Assembly (NCBI GenBank): GCA_963969495.1
Contig: OZ018328.1
Span: 5,487,319 to 5,551,318 of the forward strand
Length of the DNA stretch: 64,000 nt
DNA from: Ceratothoa steindachneri
Lineage: Eukaryota; Arthropoda; Malacostraca; Isopoda; Cymothoidae
Reading direction: 5' to 3'
Shown piece after piece: positions 22,235 through 32,616 of this stretch (position 1 is the stretch's first letter; each line of letters opens with the position of its first letter). Under the pieces are notes generated by a model, which was not told the DNA's origin, made no database searches, and saw only the letters and a program-made list of their open reading frames with translations. A program made the position numbers and the translations under genes.

Positions 22235-23453
22235 TGTCGTGTTAGTGTAAGGGCCGAGTTGGTGTACATAGGTTTGTTACATACTTGAATAACTCCTTGA
22301 TTACATTTTCTCTAAGAGTGCTATATTATTTTATGTTATTTTATCTTTGAGAATTTTTAGTGCCATGTGCTGCATTTTTGAGGATTGAGTTAAACACTTC
22401 TAAGCAAAAAATATATCTTTAATTACAACATAAAATGAGTAAAATCTTAAAAACAAACTATACATCTATGAATAAACGAGTCTATGTTAGAATTACTAAT
22501 TTAAACCAAATGAATATAAGGTAATAATTGACGCCCAAAGCTCACTTTAATACTGGACACTAATTGCCACTCAAAAATAATGGAATTTCTTTACCTTAAA
22601 AAAAAACACGTGAATCTGAATAAAGAATGACCTTGGCGTTAGATCTTATGTAGATGGGAAAATGGTTTTGTGGTTAGGCACATGGGCTTGTTCACAGATG
22701 TCCAGCTGTTTGACTGGCAAGGAGGCGGGCTTGAAGCAACAGGTGATTTTGTTGAGGGCGACGGATGGTGTTAAGCATGTTGTCTTAGTCTGATAATTTA
22801 AGTAACTGAACCATGAAGGTATGCTTTTTCCAATCTTCGGGTTAATCTTGGGATTATTTGCACTGAGGGAGTTTGCTTTGGGTATTCCTCAATGGTGAGG
22901 ACAAAAAGGGCTAATTTTTGGTCTGACCACCAGGAACTGGCTCAGAATGAGCTTCTCTGTTCCGTTCTTTGAGTGCCATGTTGATGCTGGACTTTGTAGT
23001 ATCGATCTCTAACTCGATCCTTTTCTTCTCCAGTTATCCACCTATATACTTCACTGACCCCCTGGAGGTAGGGTAAGGGGGAGGGAGAGCTTGTTTTACC
23101 TCGCTCCTCTAACGATTCTTCTCCAAGCTTCTTTCACTTAGCCCTAAAGGCATCTTCTGGCTTTTGGTTGCAGCTCCTATAATTTTGTCTAATATACGAA
23201 ACTCGATCCCAAATCTTAGGGGAAATAGTGCTTGTTTAAACATCGTTATTGCACCTGGTCTCCTCCCCTTCGTATTGTTATGCTCGCTGGCACAGAAATC
23301 TGTTGATTCGTACTTCTCGTGGTTTGAGGAGGCATCTGTTGGCCAGCAAATTGAGGGGGGGGGGTAAGTAATCGGGTTACACTGCCTAGTGTCAGGACAT
23401 TTTGGTACCCAAACGAGGCATCTTTTATTATGGTGGGTATCGATTTCCCTACA
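22235..23453. mobile_element. Non-coding insertion in CR1, possible solo LTR
   Basis: A 1219-bp block starting TGTCGTGTTAGTG and ending TCGATTTCCCTACA, so it has TG...CA ends. It is placed cleanly inside a CR1 copy whose sequence continues on both sides (GTAAGGAGG / AGAGTTTATCCTTAAAC). The flanks share an imperfect GAG(G) that could be a 4-5 bp target duplication. No coding capacity was recognised. Size, ends and location suit a solo LTR, but a non-autonomous DNA element is possible. Confidence 0.45.
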
Positions 23454-24125
23454 AGAGTTTATCCTTAAACTATATAACTTTATATCAAGTCACATTTAGA
23501 GTACTGTATACAAGAGCATGTTCCCCACACTTTAGATGATATCAATCTGCTAGAGTCAGTGCAAAGGATGACAAAAAAGATGATACCTTCCATTAAGACC
23601 TTGAATATGTAGATAGGTTGAGGGTCATAAATATATTATTTTGAAAGAAAGTGTGTGAGAGGGTATATGATTGAGCTTTTTATAATTTACTCTGCAATGG
23701 ATAAGTTGGATTTTAACAAGTTCTTTGAGATGAAAGGGGCCACCACAATAAAATTAAAAAAATAGGTGTATGTTGGATGTGAGAAAGTAATTTTTTTCAC
23801 CAAGAGTGGTAGATTATTGATATGATTTACCACGAGTAGGAGACAATAAGCAGTCTGTCTAAATTTTTATGTTTTAAAGGACAAGTTAGATGAGTATATG
23901 GGCAGGATAGTTTTCATGGATTTTGAGTTGCATTGCTGCAAATTACATATTGTAATGTTAATATTGTTTTGTAGGTGATGTTCTGAATGCAACCCTTTGG
24001 AGGGAGAGGGAAGAATTTTTTTTAGTTATATAAATTGTATATATTATATTCATATTGTGTATTGTAGCTGAATGATATAGTTTTTGACATGCCATGATGG
24101 TTATTCCTTTAAAGCAGTGTTCTGC
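23454..24125 (+). mobile_element. CR1 (LINE B) remnant, part 2 with 3' end
   Basis: Continues the CR1 remnant: GTTTATCCTTAAACTATA, the LEYC region, a degraded RxxDLRKYFF segment, and 3' UTR landmarks (GTAGCTGAATGATATAG near 24065). Multiple frameshifts. Confidence 0.7.
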
Positions 24126-26040
24126 ATCCACAATCTCGTGGATATGCTCCAGGCACTCAATGAAGAGACGTGCAAATGTGTGTTTAAAGAAGAATGATAA
24201 AAAGGAAGTGGAAAAACTTCTCAAAGGGGATGTGGTAACACACTCAATCTCTATATTTGACCAAACAAAGAATGGGAAATTCAACCCCAAAGTCAAAATA
24301 TTGAGTAGAGTCACAAGCTAAACCACCCTCCAAAAAATATTATGATCCAATCACCAAATCTTACTGAAGCAAATTTATAGAATAATGAAAAATGAAAGAT
24401 ATAGAAAACTGGAGATTCTGCAAATAAATACTAATTGGGGGGTTTGGAAACACCATCAGTAAGATTGATTCTAGACATATTCATCTTAGATCACAAAGTT
24501 AGAAATAAAGATAAAATATAGATATTTAACTACACCGTCATCATGACCAACCCAACAAGAGAAAGATTTGACTCAGGCTATATCAATAAAAAGAAGTCTC
24601 AATTATACAGAAATACCAACCATTGATGAAGCATTACAGTCATTAAAACACGTTCAAGGCCATACCCACAATTCAGCTTTTCCTTGAAATACCAGAGACA
24701 CTTTCCCAAAAACGCTCAGTAGCGTTCCTGCTTCCATGCAAGATTTTTTTTTAATAAAAGGTATTTCAGTTATCAAACTCTTTCTTTCCATTCATATTTT
24801 TAGTTTCTGAAAGTATATAAACATACAATTAAATTGGAAATAATATTTTTTTTAGATTGTGAAATGTACCACCTGTGGTGCATGTGGCATTTGGAAGGAA
24901 TTCTGTCTGTACCATCGGTGGTGCATGTGGCCTTGAATGTATTAAAATAGAACTAGAATTAACATCACTATTGGTAATAACATGTTACCAACCCCCAAGA
25001 AAAAAATATATTGCTTCATAACGATATTTGAGCGAAGGCACCCATTAAGGAGGAACAAATTTAGAAAAGGCAAATAGATAAAAAAGTGAAATGATATACT
25101 TAATAAGTGAGCAGCAAGAAAAAATAAGCTGGAATAGCCTTATTAAGCAGATAGTTATTAATATGGGAAGGTATAATAAAGAATTTAGGCATGAAATGGA
25201 TGGCCATTGGCTGAATACTCAAGGAGAACAGGCAAATAATAAACTGAACCAGAAGGTCAAAACTACAAACATGAATAAAATAAAAGATGAAAATGTTAAC
25301 TTAATCCAAGATGACCAAGAGATAGGAGCAAAATTTGGTCAGCGTTGGAAGTCAGTTTTCTTGTATCACCTGAAGAAAATGAGGACTTTAGTCAAGAAAC
25401 TGAAGACATCATGCACTATTTCCTATGGAACAACATAAATAACATGTACCCATTCAATCAACCCCATCAGGGAAGAATATATTTAAAGATTGTAATAATA
25501 AAAAATATAGGTGCAAAAGAATAGTTGAATCTCCCTATCACTAACAACATGAGGCACTTACCTACCCTGTGTGGTTCACATCCTATAATCAATAGGTCCC
25601 ATGTGTCTTTGTCATGGTAATCATTCCTTTCTTCACCTAGAACTAACAAGGTTTGCTCATCCTTGCTCCTCTTTAAGTTTTAACCCTTTAATTTTTCCTT
25701 GTACTACTAGGAAACTCACCAAAACCTTGCTCTAGGCCCTCATAACCACACACTTTCCCCTTGGATTACATAAATCTGTGGGCCAGAGGTGTGGAGAGTC
25801 TCCTGCAGCAAGTCAGCTGCAGGCCTCTTTCTCTACTCCCTCCCCCCCTCCCAACTTCACTCTTTGCTAATCCTGTTTGTTGTTCAAACACTCTACCGGT
25901 AAATCTGGTATTTAATGATAATATATACCATGTTTTGCAAAGTTCTGATTACACTTTTTTTTTAGCTTTTGAGAGGTTTACATATGTGATTGAAAAAGGT
26001 CTGTCAAACTTGATGTTCTCCTTTTTTAGCATGTGTCATT
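24126..26040. other. AT-rich, small repeats, one CR1 scrap
   Basis: No gene recognised. A CR1 scrap at about 25150-25235 reads GRYNKEFRHEMDGHWLNTQ. Two tandem units near 24867-24935 share GGTGGTGCATGTGGC-like sequence and can form small hairpins. The open stretch at 24094-24321 has no recognised domain. Confidence 0.45.
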
Positions 26041-26424
26041 AAAACATCTTTGTCATTATGTGCAGATGTGTTGAGATAGAAGTCAAAAGAATTGAGATTT
26101 CTGCTCTCCTGCACGTGGGCCAGAACTCCGACATTGCCAAGCTGCTCAATTTCAACCAGATGACTGTCCACAGAGTCGTGAAGAAGCTCAAGTTGTCAAC
26201 CATATGGCCTTGAGAAAGGCCTTCGAAAGTGCTCTGAAGCTAAAAATGACTGCACTCGTGAAGAAGATCTCAATGGCCACAGTTTCCAGGGCTGTCAAGT
26301 GGGAGGGCAGTAAGAGCTTGAAGTGTGTGTAGTCCTCGGGAGTGCTGTTGGCACCTTCTCAACGACTTGAGAGAAAACCTTCACACTCCATCCGATCATC
26401 AAGAAGCAGAACGACCGTGTGGTA
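26041..26424 (+). pseudogene. Mariner transposase, N-terminal part
   Basis: From about 26070 the frame reads VEIEVKRIEISALLHVGQ, then NSDIAKLLNFNQMTVHRVVK. This is a helix-turn-helix of a Tc1/mariner transposase that binds the terminal repeats. The frame then breaks, but homologous-looking scraps (RKAFESA, LKMTALVKK, ISMATVSRAVK) continue to KQNDRVV at 26424, where LINE A sequence begins. The C-terminal catalytic part is at 27056-27429. Confidence 0.75.
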
Positions 26425-27055
26425 AGCTTCGGGCAGCTCTTTGGAGTGCTTGGCAAAGAAGATGGGAGACGGTCCAGGGGAACTTAAAGTTGCATGCCAT
26501 TGCACCCTGACTGTTCCCATGGACGAATCCACTAATGCTGCGACGGCTTCAGGTCGCTTTCTGTCGTCTCCGAATCGGGCACATTCGTGTGACGTATCGC
26601 CATTTGATGGAGCGCTCGCCTGCGCCCTATTGTGACGAATGCGTCATCCCCCAAATTGTTTGGCACATTCTTGTTGAATGTCCCAGTCTGGGTGATCTTC
26701 GCGCACATTACCTGTCCTGGTATCGGGATGGGCGGGGTCGCTACCGCCTGTCCCTTGTATTTGGGACGGGTTCATGCACACCGATCTGTGGACTTTTAGA
26801 CTTTTTGAAGGAGGCCGGCCTTCTCCCCCCCACCCCTTATTCAATATTTGACTATGGTTTGCGTGCTTCTTCGCCATGGGAGGGCGGGTCTTTTCCCGTC
26901 GACTGAGCTCACTTTAGATTTTTTTCAATTTGTTTGTTTTTCTTTTGTTTTTCTTTCTTTTATTTGGCTTTTAATATAGCCTAGATTTAGGCTCGGGTGA
27001 GTACGGCGACTTATGCCCTAGAAGGCAGTCACCAGATGAGATATTTAAAAAAAAA
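26425..27055 (+). mobile_element. LINE family A, 5'-truncated copy A3
   Basis: Corresponds to A1 from about 7620 to its poly(A). It keeps the C-terminal part of ORF2 (MLRRLQVAFCRLRIGHIRV, YCDECVIPQIVWHILVEC), the 3' UTR block (CCTAGATTTAGGCTCGGGTG, GGCAGTCACCAGATGAG) and a tail AAAAAAAAAATAATAATAAT. It is inserted in the mariner transposase gene. An open frame at 26535-26906 covers most of its coding part. Confidence 0.82.
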
Positions 27056-27429
27056 ATAATAATAATCTTGGCCACGAAAGTCCTGCCATGGGTGAGAAAG
27101 ATCATGAAGAGTGTGGAGTAGGTCTTTCAGCAGGACGCGCCCCCAGCCCACACGCCCAAGATTGTGCAAGAATGGTGGGGTCAAACATGAACTTCTGGTC
27201 GAAGGAGTTTTGGCCACCGCAGTCGCCCGCCCTCAATCCCGACGACTACAACCTGTGGGCGCATGTCGAGGCCTGCAAGGTCCGCCTCAGCAACGTCGAC
27301 GAGCTAAAGTCTTCTGTTAACCCTGTGTTGGCCATCATAAGGGAGGACTTTATCCACAATGTGTGCACAGCCTTCAGGTCTCACCTGGAGCACGTGCTCG
27401 TCGCCGAGGGTGGCCACATTGAATAATAT
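27056..27429 (+). pseudogene. Mariner transposase, catalytic C-terminal part
   Basis: Resumes after the LINE A3 tail with LATKVLPWVRKIMKSVE, then VFQQDAPPAHTPKIVQEWW (second catalytic Asp). After a frame change it reads FWPPQSPALNPDDYNLWAHV (third catalytic Asp in NPDDYNLW) and ends EHVLVAEGGHIE, stop at 27424-27426. This is the canonical mariner DDE/D domain C-terminus. The segment with the first catalytic Asp, usually between these parts, is missing, so LINE insertion was accompanied or followed by a deletion. Confidence 0.8.
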
Positions 27430-27750
27430 TAATTTAAACACATATTTATATGTTAAAAGTATAAAAACGTGTGTAAGCGCATCAAAATTATCATTGTATC
27501 CTTTGTTGAGATGGTCATAATGAGTGTAACAGAACTTCTGCAATACCCGGTGTATCGCAAGAAAAGGGCCATTCAAAATTTTCGAAATTATTGAATTAAT
27601 GGTGTCTTTGTGCTTATTAAGGATTAGGGGGGAGGGTAGTTTTAGTGGCATTGCCATGTGCCATACCCAGTTTGAGGGGGGAGCAAGGCTGTATCTCAGG
27701 CTGTTTTGATGTTTTAGTTTGAATAATTCTGTGATTTTTGTTTGTTGTAG

Positions 27751-27867
27751 AGCGAGGGGGGAGCCGATGTCAGGAGCTGCGATCCCGAAGTTGCTTTCAT
27801 AAGAAGTTCACTCCGGCATCGCGAGGGCCGGGGGTGGCATTCAAGAAGGAAGGATCAACTTCCCTAG
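27751..27867 (+). CDS. Candidate CLEC16A C-terminal exon
   Basis: A 117-bp stretch after TTTGTTTGTTGTAG and before GTGAGT. With phase 1 entry and exit it reads RGGSRCQELRSRSCFHKKF, then TPASRGPGVAFKKEGSTSL. The entry phase fits the 3' border of the doubtful exon at 10564, and the exit phase fits the exon at 27954. The spacing of RG-S, Q-RS-F and PG-A residues recalls the CLEC16A segment after FRFYD, which is weak but in the right place. If correct, the preceding intron is about 17 kb. Confidence 0.5.
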   Translation, partial: SEGGADVRSCDPEVAFIRSSLRHREGRGWHSRRKDQLP

Positions 27868-27953
27868 GTGAGTGAGAGACGCCGGGGTTTTTTTTGTGAC
27901 GCATTTCTGCCACTGGCGAGAAGAAATGCCTAACTCATCCCCCCTCTTCTCAG

Positions 27954-28129
27954 TTTCGGAAGACCCTCTCCCGTCTTCGGTCGGTGCTGAAAGTGAGGCA
28001 GATGGAACACATTCAAGGAGGAGCTCATCCCGATCTGGCTCAAGGTCGAGTTCGCGACCAAGACCCAGGAGCGAAGAAATACCCCTAGAAAATTTGTCAT
28101 CCTCGTTTGGCTCAGCGGCAACGAGCGAG
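27954..28129 (+). CDS. Candidate CLEC16A C-terminal Ser/Arg-rich exon
   Basis: A 176-bp exon after CCCCCCTCTTCTCAG, an excellent acceptor, and before GTAAGG. In phase 1 it reads VSEDPLPSSVGAESEADG, SRRSSSRSGSRSSSRPRPR and SEEIPLENLSSSFGSAATSE, with no stop, and leaves in phase 0. Low-complexity Ser/Arg-rich tails are expected in the poorly conserved C-terminus of CLEC16A, but the match to the family is not decisive. Confidence 0.6.
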
Positions 28130-28505
28130 GTAAGGGCAAAGGTAGGTTTCCGTTGCTCACTCTTGATAGCCACTCTGCTCCATGTGTCATGCACACATCC
28201 TTTTTTTCCTCGCTCAAATATCATCACTCTAACCGAACCCAAAAAGCATCAGCCAAATACACCTTCACTCTTGGTTTTTATTTCCCCTGTCACCTTTTTG
28301 CCGCTTCTCCTTTAGGAGGAACTTGATTTTTTACCTGAATGTAGAGAGATGAGTAGTCTTAGGATTTTGCAAAGCTAGTTATGATCTTTTGCTCTTGCTT
28401 GAGCATTTTGTAATTTTCTTCCATACCAGGCAAGATTTTAGATGTGTCAAGCTTTTGGGATGTTGCCTCGCTCCTCTTTTGTTATCTTTTAAATGTTGCT
28501 TGTAG

Positions 28506-28520
28506 GAGTCCTACCAATAA
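28506..28520 (+). CDS. Possible terminal codons of the same gene
   Basis: After GTTGCTTGTAG, continuing in phase 0 from the previous exon, the frame reads ESYQ and stops (TAA at 28518-28520). The stop overlaps an AATAAA. Another AATAAA lies at 28686. In a different phase the segment 28507-28611 is open and followed by GTGAGG, so it may instead be an internal exon of an alternative form. Confidence 0.3.
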   Translation, partial: ESYQ

Positions 28521-28763
28521 ATGGTTGTGTTATGACGGTGGGGTCGCGACAGCCTCACAAATTCTTCCCGCCGCCCCAATAAGGTCCGCTCGGTGGATCA
28601 AGGTGAGGGTATTGAGGAGAGAGCCTATTTTCTAATTTTATTTAGAAACAGTAAGTAATGGCGATCCATCACAACCCCAGTAAATAATAAAAATGCAAAT
28701 AATCAACCAATTATTTTACACAAAATACAATACATACAGCCCTCAACCTAAACCCAAAATAAC

Positions 28764-28796
<33 letters not shown>

Positions 28797-29779
28797 TTGG
28801 CCTCACAATAATACCTTGGCCAACAACCACATGTATATATTTACACAAAAGGCCTTACAAATGGATCTCGGCGACGCAAAAGGATATCTATATACAACAA
28901 TGCGCGTCAAAGAAACTCCAACCAAAGACCGAAAGATATCGAGAATGATGGGTGCACCCTTAACTTACTAATGGAGCGAGACGAGTCAGGGAAAAGGGAG
29001 GTGGCTCACTTTCTGCGGGATTCTGAGGGGTCCGGGACTCAGCAAATCCAAGGACTTTAGGGACCTGGGACACTTGTTAGTCCCAACTGCTGTGTTGCAG
29101 TGGGTAAGGCGCTAGCCCCGATGATGACACTCTAAGTTAGGCGCACGCGCGAAGGTCTGTTGCCCCCAAAAAGCCAGTGGTCGGTTGACTTATTGGTACC
29201 ACAGCTGGAAAAGAGAAGGCACATTCAGTCACTGATTCACTGCCACACTTAAACATCTTTACTCCTAACACATTCAACCACACCCACTCTCTCACAATTT
29301 TCACTCCCCTATTTTCCATCCAGGCCGCTTTTGAACTAAAAATAAAATAGAGATGGATAGGGGAGCATAATAGAGGTCTATCAAGTCCCCCCCCACACAA
29401 AGCAAGATGGTGATCATGCGATCCACACACACATTCTGCAAAAGAAGAAAGGGATTAGACATAGGGGAGGGAAGGCGGACAACCAAACTACTACAGTGTG
29501 TTGTACTTTAAAGTTGTATGGGTCTTTGATAAACCTCCACTCATCCCCCTTCCCCCCAAACTAATAATTTGTACCTGAGAATCCCTGTGCTCCTTTGTAA
29601 GGACTTTTTTTCCCCCCGGTGAATTTTGGAATCTCCTTTCCTGCCCCACTTACTCATTGGAAATTGATGAGGATTGCTGCTGCAAGTTCTTATGTTGTCT
29701 CCAGCTAAGGTCCATCCTCTAGGCTCAATTACCTTGGCCCATCATGTTATTAGGTAGTGCTAGTGATTAGGGAAATATA
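28521..29779. other. No gene assigned; small microsatellite
   Basis: Contains a compound TA/GA microsatellite at 28763-28796 and possible 3' UTR sequence. The open frames on the minus strand at 29137-29486 have no recognised domain and are likely chance. Confidence 0.45.
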
Positions 29780-29984
29780 AGAAGACATCTTTTCACTAAA
29801 GATAAACTGAGTAGGGCAAGGAAGGAAGATAGCTGCATAATAGGGGATAGAGGTGAGGACAGTCAGATTAAAAAGGGTGCTTCAGAGATAGGTGGGTTAA
29901 GTTGTCTTTATCCAAATGCTCCTAGTCTAGGAAACAAAGATTTATTTAGTTACAGTATTGATGAAGATATAGATGTAGCTTGTA
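29780..29984 (+). mobile_element. CR1 (LINE B) copy b, 5' segment
   Basis: Matches the CR1 copy at about 55165-55365: GATAGAGGTGAGG, GGTGCTTCAGAGATAGGTGG, CCAAATGCTCCTAGTCTAGG and GATGAAGATATAGATGTA. It is the first of at least four pieces of one CR1 copy broken by successive insertions (further pieces at 30466-30526, 36692-36704, 39824-41700). Confidence 0.78.
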
Positions 29985-30465
29985 ACTGATGTTGTGTCTA
30001 GCTCCCCAGGAGCAGATGACATCTCTGCTCCCTCTGACCGCTTGGGAAATTAAGGGAGAAATCTTTGAACCTTCAGCCTGTGTTGTAAGCCCTGCCCACA
30101 TTACCATAATTAAGTGGGGCCTCGCTTTCTGTAAGGGTGTCCTGAAGGACCAAATTAGAGTGGAGGGAGGCTGTTGCATGCTGTATTTTTTAGCACCCCG
30201 TATGCGAGCATTCCATGCAACAGTTACGAAGTGGGAGACAGCCAGAGATGGAGCAGCATGGAGAGCCGCCATGAGGTAAATAAGGCCAACACATGCAAGC
30301 ATGTATGGAGCCTTCATTAATGATGATGATTAATTTGTGGAATGCATCCAAGTGGGGTGGTCGTGTCATATCCCCTTGGCAATGACCTGACAACTCTTAC
30401 AACTCTTTTCTTGCCCTGCGGGGTGGCTAGAGTTTAAAATAAACAGCCTTGTCTGCTGGGGATTG
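29985..30465 (-). mobile_element. Short non-autonomous repeat, copy 2
   Basis: A ~480-bp non-coding insertion in CR1 copy b, homologous in reverse orientation to 18621-18990. It is flanked by TTGTAACT on the left and GTGTAACT on the right, an 8-bp near-perfect target duplication. Ends are short imperfect inverted repeats (CTCCCCAGGAGCAGA; rev. comp. of right end ATCCCCAGCAGACA). The 8-bp duplication suggests a hAT-type non-autonomous element. Confidence 0.6.
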
Positions 30466-30526
30466 TGTAACTTGAATCCTGAGTTCATGAACTCAAATTT
30501 AAGGGCATTATAAGTGAATTTGATTT
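30466..30526 (+). mobile_element. CR1 copy b, second segment
   Basis: CTTGAATCCTGAGTTCATGA ... CATTATAAGTGAATTTGATTT aligns with CR1 at 55363-55425. It bridges the short repeat on the left and TE1 on the right. Confidence 0.72.
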
Positions 30527-30721
30527 GTATTGTTTGGCCAGTCTCTGTCAGATCAACCAGGACCTAACACCCTCCTCATCTCTCAGATTTTGCTGAAATT
30601 TAGTTTATAGGAAGTTTTGGGGCCCTGAACCCATTTCTGAAATTTTAAGGTCAATCCGACCAATGGCTCAGTCATTTTGAGGTAACTAACATTTGGCGAC
30701 CCATAATTAGGGTAATAATGG

Positions 30722-30722
<1 letters not shown>

Positions 30723-30752
<30 letters not shown>
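30723..30752. repeat. (TA)n microsatellite in TE1 left repeat
   Basis: About 14 TA units. The matching place in the right repeat has only a short ATATATAA, so the expansion is specific to the left arm. Confidence 0.9.
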
Positions 30753-30754
<2 letters not shown>

Positions 30755-31730
30755 CAGAAAAAGACGAGGAATCCAAATATGAGAGTTTTAGAACTCTAGG
30801 TTGAAAAACAAAAAAATCATTTGTAAAAATTTAAGGTCAAGATTTGACCTCTGATGTATCAAAGTTGAAAAAATTTTATAGATGTGAAAAATTAAGGCCT
30901 ATGCTTTAGCTATTTGGATCAGTAAAAAAGAGTTGGTTTATGCTAGCAATTTTCATGTAACTAACACATAAGTGAGCGCCATATTTATAAGTTGTCCCGT
31001 TTACATATTTTTCACCTTTAAGCTCCTAATTTGACCTATAGAAATTAAATTACATGTTTTTTTAATATAAAAAACAAAGGTACAGTTCTTTGGCTATTAG
31101 AAACAGCCATAAAAAGGTTGTTTATCTTTGTATTTTTCATGTAATTAACTTATAAGTGAACACCATATTTACAAATTGTATGTCAATTCATTGAAATTTT
31201 ACAGCTTTGATATCAATTTGATCTTGAACTCTAAGAGTCCAATAAAAATTGTAATTCACTGCCAATAATATATAGTTAAAGTAGTGAAAGGGGAAGACAA
31301 AGCTCACATGTAGCTTAAACAATCCTGTTGCAACATGTTGCTACTTGTACAGAATCAACACAGATAGTTGTAGTTCCTAGCCTACAAGTTAGTACAGTTT
31401 CAGCCAGCAGTGTATGTGGTGGGTTGTTATTGTTTTTCAATGCGCCTCAAAGAATATCAAGAATTAAAATATTGTGTATAACTATATTCTAAAAAGTCAT
31501 CTAATTGTATATCTTAAAATTACAGATTTATAGAAATTAGTTAGTGAAATCTACATCTCAGCTATTAGGCCTATTCACCAAAATACAATGGTTCGGTACT
31601 TGAAATACTTAAAAAACACAAGAAGCACATAACAATCAATCTTAGAAAAGTGACTGATGTGCTTATTGAAAAATGTGCTGGAAGATTGAAAAAAATACTC
31701 ATTGTTGTGTGTGAACTGTTGGACACTAAT

Positions 31731-31927
31731 AATGAAAACCCCCACAATACTTAGAACCACTGAAAACAATGAGATTGAGCAAGATTCAACTGAATCATCT
31801 TCAATCAGTGATTTGAGTAACGTATCTTCAGCTTGAGATCTGGACAGTGATTGCTTGGTTGAAGAAAATCCTTCAACTTCAATTGAACCAGTTCTAGCAC
31901 CTTTGTACCAAACACCAGTCAAAAAAA
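31731..31927 (+). pseudogene. TE1 transposase, possible first exon
   Basis: ATG-led acidic Ser-rich stretch (NNEIEQDSTESSSISDLSN), with one in-frame TGA near 31836. It ends YQTPVKKS-like before a GTAAGTAC donor. A second exon follows after TTTTCTTTTCAG at 32101. The exon model rests on these splice signals and on continuity with the downstream coding pieces. Confidence 0.5.
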
Positions 31928-32100
31928 GTAAGTACATACTAAGATAATATATTTTATATTTCACCAGAAAGGTGCGTTTGATCTATATGGCCCATTGAAT
32001 AGAATTTAAGGTAGTATATAAAACAAAATGTATGATTGGCCAGCTTTTACTTTTGCTCTGTATAATAATTTAAATATATTCTTTATTTTTTTCTTTTCAG

Positions 32101-32384
32101 AAGGGTTGTCATTGAGCAAGAAAAAGTGCAAAGCTCATGGTAAGCTATCAGATGCCCAGAAACACTTGAAGAGGCTAGAAGTCAGTTATGGTGTTTATAT
32201 TAGCGAGGGGGTAAGTGATGCTTCAAAACCTGAAACAGAATCTGGAAAACATCTAATAGCATTAATGAATGAATTGAAACAGTCATTCCTGGAGAGCAAA
32301 TATCATAATCACAAACTACAAATATTGACTCTCTCCCAATACACAATTGAAAAAACTGCTAAGTTTCTTTTAAACTACAACATA
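32101..32384 (+). pseudogene. TE1 transposase, second exon up to TE3
   Basis: After a strong acceptor the frame reads GLSLSKKKCKAHGKLSDAQK, then ESKYHNHKLQILTLSQYTIE and FLLNYN. TE3 then interrupts it. Removing TE3 with a TA duplication restores the codons AAC ATA TAT GGT and lets the frame continue into YGEKKPFTKHQ at 34117. The helical, basic N-terminal region is probably DNA-binding; no canonical motif was seen. Confidence 0.6.
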
Positions 32385-32616
32385 TGAGGCGTTCAGTAAC
32401 AGAGTGACGTAAGCGCCTCCCTGGGAGAAATTGAGTTACCTATAGCACTGTACTCCCCAAACTCTCCTCTATTTGATGCGCTACTCGGGACGTCAGAGTG
32501 CAAGTCGCAACAAAGTCGAAAGTCCCTTTGTTTGAGAAGCACTTTCGCCGTACATACGCTGCCGCGCCTGAGCTCCCAAGCTCACCTCGACACAGACCTT
32601 AGTTTTCGGCCCCCCA

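Noticed and set aside
29085..29170. Possible tRNA or tRNA-derived SINE (GTGGGTAAGGCGCTAGCC resembles an A box)
   Set aside because: No B box at the right distance and no cloverleaf could be formed.
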